Assembly: GCA_028688145.1 (NCBI GenBank)
Contig: JAQTYU010000001.1
Coordinates: 454,284-518,283 of the forward strand
Length of the DNA stretch: 64,000 bases
Source: Thiotrichaceae bacterium
GTDB lineage: Bacteria > Pseudomonadota > Gammaproteobacteria > Beggiatoales > Beggiatoaceae
Direction of reading: 5' to 3'
Under the pieces are notes generated by a model, which was not told where the DNA came from, did no database searches, and saw nothing but the letters and a program-made list of their open reading frames with translations. Shown here piece after piece: positions 9,834 to 15,925 of the stretch. Each line of letters begins with the position of its first letter. The first letter of the stretch is position 1. The translations under genes and the position numbers were made by a program.

Positions 9834-10202
9834 ATGCCTGCCGGATTATTTAATCTAAGCGTAATGACTGCAGGAACAGGTTCTGGAGTAGCAACCAGTC
9901 CAAGTGGTGGAACTTATACAAGCGGCACGACTATCTCTACTAACGCAATTGCTGATCCAGGATCAACCTTTGGAAGCTGGTCGTGCGTGGGTACTACGTC
10001 TTATCTTTCTACATCAAACGCTACTGGTGGCAGTTTTTCCATGCCCAGTGAAAATGTTACTTGTACAGCTACTTTCAACTTGGGTGCGCCACCACCCGTT
10101 TCAGCACCAGTAGATTCGGGTTTAGCCTTATCGCTGACTTTTTTAGGAATCGCGGCGATGGTGGGATTTAAAAAATGGCGTAACCGAAACGCTGGACATT
10201 AA
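9834..10202 (+). CDS. Small InlB-like-repeat protein with C-terminal anchor
   Basis: The 122-residue product has no N-terminal signal peptide in this frame (MPAGLFNLSVMTAGTGSGV). It contains one divergent InlB B-repeat-like unit (ATSPSGGTYTSGTTIS, then GSTFGSWSC and the MPSENVTCTATF strand). It ends with APVDSGLALSL, a hydrophobic segment and a basic tail KKWRNRNAGH, the layout of a C-terminal sorting signal. The missing signal peptide suggests the N terminus may be truncated, or that the gene is a 3' fragment of a longer surface protein. It lies 48 bases after the CVNH-like gene and ahead of a good terminator, so the two are probably one unit. Confidence 0.6.
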   Translation: MPAGLFNLSVMTAGTGSGVATSPSGGTYTSGTTISTNAIADPGSTFGSWSCVGTTSYLSTSNATGGSFSMPSENVTCTATFNLGAPPPVSAPVDSGLALSLTFLGIAAMVGFKKWRNRNAGH

Positions 10203-10248
10203 TTCTGTTAAGAATTAGCCAGTATTTTTAAATGAAACTTGCTGAAGA

Positions 10249-10278
10249 AAGCGGCTGAGAAATCGAGCCGCTTTTTTT
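10249..10278 (+). terminator. Rho-independent terminator
   Basis: AAGCGGCT at 10249-10256 pairs with AGCCGCTT at 10266-10273, with a 9-base loop and a run of seven T overlapping the end. It is a classical intrinsic terminator for the 9219-10202 transcript. Confidence 0.9.
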
Positions 10279-10416
10279 ATGGCATAGTTTTAGCTTAGGG
10301 ATTTTGCAGGATAGAACCTGATTCGATTAATCAAGCGTTGCAAAAATATTAAGTTTGCTTACAATAAGTTAATCCACCCTGTTCAAGCATCTTCTTAAGG
10401 TAAGCCCACACACGTT

Positions 10417-11154
10417 ATGATTATTTCACCTCGTATTCACCAGAAGCTTATTTTATTAACCTGCTTAGAACTATTTAGCCACGGCGTGTGGGGCGGGGAA
10501 ATTTATCGTTATGTGGATTCCCAAGGGCAAATTCATTTCACGGATCAATTAGTCAATCGCCCCTCCACAGGGCGCAACAGTGCCAATCCTGTATTCAGCA
10601 GCGTCAAAATTTATCGTTTTATCGATAAAGAAGGCGTGGTGCACCTCACCGATCATCCCAAAGATACCCGCTATCGTTTGGTTTACCAAGGCAATGGCAC
10701 GATTCAACCGTTCTCAGGTGGTTCATATTCTGCGGCGACAGTGTTGCGTAAACGTTATCAAGATTACGCACAGTTGGTGCAAGAAACCGCAAGCCGTACT
10801 CAAGTCGAAGCTGCCTTAATTCATGCGGTGATTCAAGCAGAATCAGCCTACAATCCCAATGCAGTTTCTCCCGCAGGTGCGACGGGTATGATGCAATTAA
10901 TGCGTGGTACAGCAGATAGATATGGCGTGAGTGACCGCACTGATCCCGTGGCGAACGTGGATGGGGGTTCTCGGTATTTGCGCGATTTACTGACGATGTT
11001 CAATGGTAACAAAGAATTGGCAGTGGCTGCCTATAATGCGGGTGAAAATGCGGTGATTCGTTATGGTAATGAGATTCCGCCGTATCGGGAAACGCGAAAT
11101 TATGTGAAGACGGTGATGTCGCTTTATCAGGCTTATCAGAAAGAATTGCATTGA
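10417..11154 (+). CDS. Lytic transglycosylase with DUF4124-type modules
   Basis: A periplasmic enzyme expected to cleave peptidoglycan glycan strands to 1,6-anhydro products. The 245-residue protein starts with a signal peptide (LILLTCLELFSHGVWG). It has two short DUF4124-like modules (EIYRYVDSQGQIHFTD near 29 and KIYRFIDKEGVVHLTD near 65). The SLT domain spans about 115-235. The catalytic glutamate lies in QAESAYNPNAVSPAGATG near 143, followed by MMQLMRGTADRYGV, the GGSRYLRDLL block and AVAAYNAGE. The doubled DUF4124 module is a variation on the usual single one. It is the first gene after an accessory segment and has its own spacer. Confidence 0.9.
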   Translation: MIISPRIHQKLILLTCLELFSHGVWGGEIYRYVDSQGQIHFTDQLVNRPSTGRNSANPVFSSVKIYRFIDKEGVVHLTDHPKDTRYRLVYQGNGTIQPFSGGSYSAATVLRKRYQDYAQLVQETASRTQVEAALIHAVIQAESAYNPNAVSPAGATGMMQLMRGTADRYGVSDRTDPVANVDGGSRYLRDLLTMFNGNKELAVAAYNAGENAVIRYGNEIPPYRETRNYVKTVMSLYQAYQKELH

Positions 11155-11184
11155 GTCTTGAATTCAAGGACATAAGCCCGTTTA

Positions 11185-11300
11185 TTGTCTGAATCAAGAT
11201 TTACAGGATTATCCGAATTAAGCAGGATTTACCCTCTAATGTCAGAGAGTATTAAGCCATTCTGAAAATCCTTTAATCCTGCAAATCCTGATTCAGACAA
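11185..11300. repeat. GTCTGAA-bounded palindromic repeat, copy 1
   Basis: The element begins TTGTCTGAATCAAGATTTAC and ends with the complementary GATTCAGACAA. Inside, ACAGGATTATCCGAATTA recurs with roughly 9-base phasing and complementary copies in the second half. It lies between convergent genes (the transglycosylase and pyrR), where it could also act in termination. Other copies are at 13847, 32483 and, as a variant, 39965. Confidence 0.85.
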
Positions 11301-11314
11301 TCCTAAAAACTTTA

Positions 11315-11833
11315 TTAATGTGTCGCCTGCTGCGTACTGCGAATTTCAAAATACAGTGGATCAGGCCCTGAAAGTTTAATCGCCTTGCTTTCATCCAAAT
11401 GCAAAGAAAATCCCACCACATCCGCTTGAATGGGCAACTCGCGCCCGTTGCGTTCTACCAACACCGCTAAAGTCACGCTGGCAGGTCTGCCATAATCAAA
11501 AATTTCATTCAAAGCCGCCCGCACGGTGCGCCCTGTTTGCAACACATCATCGACCAAAATAATATGTTTATCGTCCATACGCACGGGTAAACTCGAAGTT
11601 TTCACACTGGGATGCAGCCCGATGCGGGTGAAATCGTCGCGGTAAAAACTAATATCCAATTGCCCAAGCGGCGTACTGAGTTGCAATAATTCATGTAAAC
11701 GCTGCGCCACCCAAACCCCGCCGGTGTGAATCCCAATCATCATCACCGAATCAGGCGTGTAATCTTTGATTTGAGCCGCCAAACGGTCAGCCATGCTGTG
11801 CAAAATAATTTCTAAGTGCGTATTTAATGACAT
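11315..11833 (-). CDS. pyrR: PyrR-type phosphoribosyltransferase/regulator
   Basis: The 172-residue protein matches PyrR, a uracil phosphoribosyltransferase-fold protein that in some bacteria regulates pyrimidine genes. The PRPP loop IILVDDVLQTGRTVRAAL lies near residue 90-107, and the N-terminal DSVMMIGIHTGGVWVAQRL is the family's uracil/PRPP-binding loop. It overlaps the end of ruvX by 10 bases; algH-ruvX-pyrR is a conserved gammaproteobacterial order, usually followed by pyrB and pyrC, which are not seen here. Whether it regulates or only catalyses cannot be told from sequence. Confidence 0.9.
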   Translation of the reverse strand: MSLNTHLEIILHSMADRLAAQIKDYTPDSVMMIGIHTGGVWVAQRLHELLQLSTPLGQLDISFYRDDFTRIGLHPSVKTSSLPVRMDDKHIILVDDVLQTGRTVRAALNEIFDYGRPASVTLAVLVERNGRELPIQADVVGFSLHLDESKAIKLSGPDPLYFEIRSTQQATH

Positions 11834-12234
11834 TCACTTAACCACGTTATTAAAATGATTTCCGCAGAAACCGCGTCCAATAAATGGGCGGCTAATTTCC
11901 GCTGTTTTAATTGGCTGGCGGCTTCCACCGAAGAAAGGGTTTCATCGACGGTATGCACAGGTAAGCCATAACGTCCGTGTAATTGCCGACTGAAACGCAA
12001 CGCCGCCTCAGTGCTTTCGCTGGACGTGCCATCGGCATGTTTAGGCACACCGACGATTAAAGCTTGCGGCTGCCATTCTTGAATATAACGCTGAATCCTG
12101 TCCCAATCGGGCTTATTTTGTACGCAATGAAGCGTCGCTAAAGCTTTGGCGGTGGCAGTTAAATTTTGACCGACCGCAACCCCGATGCGTTTGCGCCCAT
12201 AATCAAAACCCAGCACGCAGCCTGCACTGCTCAT
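11824..12234 (-). CDS. ruvX: Holliday junction resolvase-like RuvX/YqgF
   Basis: The 136-residue RNase H-fold protein begins GCVLGFDYGRKRIGVAVGQ, the YqgF signature with the first catalytic aspartate. It continues with ALIVGVPKHADGTSSESTEAA near 57 and HTVDETLSSVEA near 94. YqgF acts in 16S rRNA 5' maturation and was proposed as a Holliday junction resolvase. It overlaps algH by one base and pyrR by 10 bases, so the three genes are co-translated. Confidence 0.94.
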   Translation of the reverse strand: MSSAGCVLGFDYGRKRIGVAVGQNLTATAKALATLHCVQNKPDWDRIQRYIQEWQPQALIVGVPKHADGTSSESTEAALRFSRQLHGRYGLPVHTVDETLSSVEAASQLKQRKLAAHLLDAVSAEIILITWLSECH

Positions 12235-12797
12235 TAGTCGTGTCCTGCTTGGCTCGAAATTAAATTAACATCAATTCCAAGCTTTGCCGCTGCACTTTGC
12301 CAACGCTTATGGATGGGCACTTCAAATAAAATCGCATTATCCGCAGGCACGCTTAACCATGAATTTGCGGCGAGTTCTTCTTCTAACTGTCCCGCGTCCC
12401 AACCCGCATAGCCCAAAGCAATCAGCACCTTTTCAGGGCCTGTGCCTGTGGCAATTGCGCCGAGAATATCGCGTGAAGTGGTTATGCCTAAATCGCTCGC
12501 AATTGGCAAAGTGGCATCCCAAGTGCCTTGTGGCAAATGAATCACAAAACCACGTTCTTTTTGCACAGGGCCGCCTTCAAAGATGGGAATTTGTTTTGCC
12601 TGTTCGTCGGTGGTGGGAATTTCCATGTGTTCTAAAATCTCGCCCAGCGCGACATTCATCGGACGATTGACCACAATTCCCATCGCGCCTTCTGCATTGT
12701 GCATACAAATGTAGGTGACGGTGTGAAAAAAGTTCGGGTCTAGCAAATTGGGCATTGCAATTAAAAAATGATTATTTAAATACGTAGTTTCTAGCAT
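12234..12797 (-). CDS. algH: AlgH/YqgE family protein (UPF0301)
   Basis: The ATG at 12797 has GGAAG six bases upstream and gives 187 residues, the usual length; a TTG six codons earlier is unlikely. It starts METTYLNNHFLIAMPNLLDP-like (MLETTYLNN), with the family motifs MGIVVNRPMNV near 48 and FEGGPVQKERGFVIH near 80, and a late YAGWDAGQLEEEL near 135. The biochemical role is unclear; it was named for an effect on alginate genes in Pseudomonas. It is the first gene of the algH-ruvX-pyrR run. Confidence 0.93.
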   Translation of the reverse strand: MLETTYLNNHFLIAMPNLLDPNFFHTVTYICMHNAEGAMGIVVNRPMNVALGEILEHMEIPTTDEQAKQIPIFEGGPVQKERGFVIHLPQGTWDATLPIASDLGITTSRDILGAIATGTGPEKVLIALGYAGWDAGQLEEELAANSWLSVPADNAILFEVPIHKRWQSAAAKLGIDVNLISSQAGHD

Positions 12798-12841
12798 AGT
12801 GGCTTCCACGCACAACGTGCCTAGTCCTTATCTTATCTTAA

Positions 12842-13768
12842 TTATCGCCCAGATAATCGATTATTGGAAAAAATCCAAGTGCGGGTGATATGTAAAATAT
12901 CCGTTTCTTTACGTATCTCTTCAGAGAAAGGCGCGTAAGGTGCAGCCAAGTGCACAATGCGCAGTGCGGCATCATCTAACACTTTTTGCCCTGAAGATTT
13001 ACTGATTTCAACTTGATTAATTGTGCCGTCTGGATTTAAAGCAACGTCTAAAATCAAACGTCCAGTGATTTTTTGTTTAATCGCATCGCTGGGATAATTT
13101 AAATCCCCCACGCGTTCTACTTTCTTGCGCCATGCTTCCATATAACTGGCGTATTTGTATTCTCGCGTGCTGGCAGAAATAAATTTCTTACGGGGACGTT
13201 TGGAACGCGCTTCAAATTTCTGGTCGATTTCCGCTTGAATACTGGCAATATTGGCGCGTGCATTCAAAATCAAAGTGCTCGCGGGCATCGGCGGCGTAGG
13301 TTCAGTAGTTTCCAGCGCGTTGCCTTCGGGCGCGTCAGTTTTGGTTTCAGGTTCAACGGCGCGTTGTTGTGCGGGCACATGGCGCGGTGAAACTTTTGGC
13401 GTGGTTAAAACTTCGATTTCTGCCACTTCGGGCGCAACTGCCACTTGGGGCGGAGGAGGCGTGGCAATCACGGGCGCAGATTGATCAGGAAACGGCGCAA
13501 CTACGGGCGTTGCGGGGGTAATTTCTTCAGTGACATCGCCACCGCCATCTTGGGTAACATTTGCCAACGCATCCGCAGGCTTTGAAACTGTAGTTGCAGG
13601 CGTGGTGCGTTTGGGCACGAGCATCACTTTCATCATGGTATTGGGCGGCTTTGTTCCCGTGGGGACGACAAAACCCACATGCTCAATCGTAATATAGTGC
13701 AGACTGACGGCAATAATCAGCGCGACAATCAGCCGTTCAAGTGAAATAGAAATGAACATTGATTTCAT
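12842..13768 (-). CDS. TonB-like energy transducer
   Basis: The 308-residue protein has one N-terminal transmembrane helix (LIVALIIAVSLHYI), a long Pro/Ala/Thr/Val-rich periplasmic spacer to about 165, and a TonB C-terminal domain from about 215. That domain shows the typical NLNYPSDAIKQKITGRLIL, GTINQVEISKSSGQKVLDDAAL and the final PFSEEIRKETDILHITRTWIF. TonB proteins couple the proton motive force to outer-membrane receptors. No ExbB/ExbD genes lie nearby. It lies 44 bases upstream of algH on the same strand. Which receptor it serves is unknown. Confidence 0.85.
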   Translation of the reverse strand: MKSMFISISLERLIVALIIAVSLHYITIEHVGFVVPTGTKPPNTMMKVMLVPKRTTPATTVSKPADALANVTQDGGGDVTEEITPATPVVAPFPDQSAPVIATPPPPQVAVAPEVAEIEVLTTPKVSPRHVPAQQRAVEPETKTDAPEGNALETTEPTPPMPASTLILNARANIASIQAEIDQKFEARSKRPRKKFISASTREYKYASYMEAWRKKVERVGDLNYPSDAIKQKITGRLILDVALNPDGTINQVEISKSSGQKVLDDAALRIVHLAAPYAPFSEEIRKETDILHITRTWIFSNNRLSGR

Positions 13769-13846
13769 AAAGTTGCGTTAAAATCCGTGATGCGTGCGCT
13801 CGGTGGCGATTGATATAATTCTTATTATTTTGGTAGTGTTTAAAAC

Positions 13847-13947
13847 TGTCTGAATCAAGATTTACAGGATTAAAGGATTTTCAGAATTAAAAAACTTGTA
13901 GTTAATCCTGCTTAATTCAGATAATCCTGTAAATCCTGATTCAGACA
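13847..13947. repeat. GTCTGAA-bounded palindromic repeat, copy 2
   Basis: The element opens TGTCTGAATCAAGATTTACA and closes with the complementary CTGATTCAGACA. Complementary AGGATTAAAGGATTTTCAGA and AATCCTGCTTAATTCAGATA segments fill the arms. It lies in the spacer between the mlaD-like gene and the tonB-like gene, both read leftward, so here it is not at a convergent junction. Confidence 0.85.
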
Positions 13948-13959
13948 ATGGTTCTACCT

Positions 13960-14436
13960 TTACTTTTTATCCGCATCGCCTGCCGCAGATTTATACAAAA
14001 ACTGTCCAATCAATTGTTCTAAAACAATCGCAGGTTGGGTCAAATATAACTCGCTATTTTGGGTCAAATATTTGTCATCACCACCCGCGTCAAGCCCTAA
14101 ATATTGTTCACCTAACAAACCTGCGGTGAAAATACTCGCGCTGCTGTCGCTGGGAATGCGGGTGTATTGGCTGTCAATTTTCAAAGTGACCACGGCTTTA
14201 TAAAGTTTGTCATCGTAGCGAATATCCACCACGCGCCCAATCCGCACCCCGCCCATTTTCACGGGCGATTTAACTTTAAGCCCGCCAATGTTCTGAAATT
14301 TTGCGGTGACGGTGTAGCCCGTTTCGCCATATAAACTGCTCAAATTGCTGACTTTCATTGCCAGCATGACCAATGCGGCAAGTCCCAGAGCCACAAAAAA
14401 GCCCACTCCAATTTCTATCGTTCTTGTCGCTTGCAT
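13960..14436 (-). CDS. mlaD: MlaD-type MCE-domain lipid transport protein
   Basis: MlaD is the periplasmic MCE subunit of the Mla phospholipid transporter that keeps outer-membrane lipid asymmetry. The 158-residue product has one N-terminal membrane anchor (EIGVGFFVALGLAALVML) and an MCE domain at about 38-118 (YTVTAKFQNIGGLKVKSPVK, VRIGRVVDIRY, TAGLLGEQYLGLDAGG). The length fits MlaD. The usual mlaE and mlaF (upstream) and mlaC/mlaB genes are not in this window; the upstream side is the spacer before 14684, so mlaD is detached from its operon here. Confidence 0.88.
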   Translation of the reverse strand: MQATRTIEIGVGFFVALGLAALVMLAMKVSNLSSLYGETGYTVTAKFQNIGGLKVKSPVKMGGVRIGRVVDIRYDDKLYKAVVTLKIDSQYTRIPSDSSASIFTAGLLGEQYLGLDAGGDDKYLTQNSELYLTQPAIVLEQLIGQFLYKSAAGDADKK

Positions 14437-14683
14437 ATTCTTGCGCCCAATTTGTGAAAAAGTTTAAAGATTGCGCGTTATTATACAATCGTTTGCCACA
14501 GGCATGAATCTATTTCTACAACATGCGCCGCGCCCAACTTTGCAGGAACGCTATTTTATAATGGTTTGATTTAAAGGTATTTTTACAAGTTTTGAAAAAC
14601 AACGGTTGATTTGCCCCCAAAATACTTAATAATAGTGAACAGGATTCCACCCATGCGTGATTACATAATAAGGAAAGCACACC

Positions 14684-15181
14684 ATGTCACACTCCCCTGA
14701 ATCTCAAAAATCAGCCGCTTACGAACAAATGTTAGCGCGTGCAGAAGCCGCCAAAGCTCAGCCTCAGCCCTTAGAACATGCAAAAACTCAAGCCGTTGAA
14801 TTGGGTGAATTAAGCCTTGATGAAGCAGAAAAAATTGCGGAGTATTTACGGCGTGATTTACACAGTGCGGCACATTTTCTCAGTGACACGGAGAAAGCAC
14901 TCGCTGATTGGATGCGTTTTGATTTGGAATTATTGGAAGACAAGTTTTTAACGCTGTTCACAGGTATGGTCGATCACACCCGTACTGAATTAGATAATCT
15001 TGCAGAACGCGCTCGCCAAGCCACGGAATGGACTAGCGGAGAAATCACCACAGGGACATTACAATGCGCTAACTGTGGGGAAGTGCTAGCTTTTTACCAA
15101 CCTACGCATGTGCCTGCTTGCCCCAATTGTGGTGGCACTTTGTTTAAGCGGATGTTGGAAGACGAAAGCGAAACTAACTAG
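14684..15181 (+). CDS. Zinc ribbon-containing protein (DUF1451/YbeL-like)
   Basis: The 165-residue protein has a helical, Ala/Glu-rich N-terminal part (residues 1-125) and a C-terminal zinc ribbon: LQCANCGEVLAFYQPTHVPA and CPNCGGTLFKRM place two CxxC pairs about 18 residues apart. This matches the DUF1451 family (E. coli YbeL); the function is unknown. The last 105 bases of coding sequence (15071-15175) are duplicated exactly at 22472-22576. In this copy the product ends ESETN, while the distal copy would end ESET, so the 3' end here looks rebuilt by an insertion. Confidence 0.85.
   Translation: MSHSPESQKSAAYEQMLARAEAAKAQPQPLEHAKTQAVELGELSLDEAEKIAEYLRRDLHSAAHFLSDTEKALADWMRFDLELLEDKFLTLFTGMVDHTRTELDNLAERARQATEWTSGEITTGTLQCANCGEVLAFYQPTHVPACPNCGGTLFKRMLEDESETN
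15071..15175 (+). repeat. Island direct repeat, left copy
   Basis: This copy lies within the zinc ribbon coding sequence. It begins AACTGTGGGGAAGTGCTAGC and ends GACGAAAGCGAAACT. Sequence outside it diverges at once from the right copy on both sides. Confidence 0.9.
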
Positions 15182-15192
15182 TATTCAATACC

Positions 15193-15238
15193 AAGGGATA
15201 TTATTGTGATTCATTAATCGGAGTAGATAATATCCCTT
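15193..15238. terminator. Stem-loop just inside the left island end
   Basis: AAGGGATATTAT at 15193-15204 pairs perfectly with ATAATATCCCTT at 15227-15238 across a 22-base loop. It lies 12 bases after the zinc ribbon stop and opposite the 3' end of the minus-strand gene ending at 15269. It could serve as a terminator for both, though no T-run follows. Confidence 0.5.
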
Positions 15239-15268
15239 GAAATGTAGCACGGTCTGTACTGCATGGAT

Positions 15269-15925
15269 TTATTTGAATTCTATTTGCAGACACATTTCTA
15301 TAATAATATCGTTGTAGTCTTTTTCTATTTCAGGAAGATATTCATCTTCAAATCCCATAATAGTAGAGACACCCTCTTGGTGATGTCGAAAATCGAGAGA
15401 TTTAACTTTCTTTGATTTACTTTCTTCGTAAAAGGTAAAAATGGAGGGATCATTATCAAAGATGGGATCGTTTATATTAGTCTTGAGGGAATTAGCCAAG
15501 GTATTATGAAATGGAAACTCCCCATCCATTAACATGTTGTAGCTTGCTCCAACAGTTAAGGGCACTGATTTGACAGAACTCGCATCTCCTAAAATTCCCC
15601 CTTCTATACTACCTAACCAATCATTACCCCCTCTTGAATTAAAATCTGACCACTGTACTTCACAAAAAAGGGGAATAGTTTTAGCATTGACTACGTCTTT
15701 TAAACTAAAACAGGAGCGATAACCCCCGTGTGATTCTCGAAAATAAACCACCGCATTGACCGATTTAATAAGCTTATTGTCTAATTTATGAGGAATAGTC
15801 AGTGTGGCTTGTTTTGTGTTTAAAAATCCGAGTACAGATGTATTACAACTGAATTCTTCTGCTTTTGCCCACTGTGTCAGCAAAGAACACAGTACTACAA
15901 ATTTTATCAGGTACTTTAGCATCAT
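15269..15925 (-). CDS. Secreted protein of unknown function
   Basis: I do not recognise this family. Starting at ATG 15925 (MMLKYLIKFVVLCSLLTQW, or ATG 15922) it has a clear signal peptide cleaved near AKA-EEF, giving about 197 mature residues. Four cysteines (SCNTS, SCFSL, LFCEV, EMCLQ) could form two disulfides. The middle is Gly/Ser-rich (NSRGGNDWLGSIEGGIL). A longer GTG-started form from 15976 would put 17 residues before the signal peptide. Its start codon overlaps that of the divergent NTPase gene at 15924, so each promoter must lie within the other gene's 5' end. Confidence 0.65.
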   Translation of the reverse strand: MMLKYLIKFVVLCSLLTQWAKAEEFSCNTSVLGFLNTKQATLTIPHKLDNKLIKSVNAVVYFRESHGGYRSCFSLKDVVNAKTIPLFCEVQWSDFNSRGGNDWLGSIEGGILGDASSVKSVPLTVGASYNMLMDGEFPFHNTLANSLKTNINDPIFDNDPSIFTFYEESKSKKVKSLDFRHHQEGVSTIMGFEDEYLPEIEKDYNDIIIEMCLQIEFK

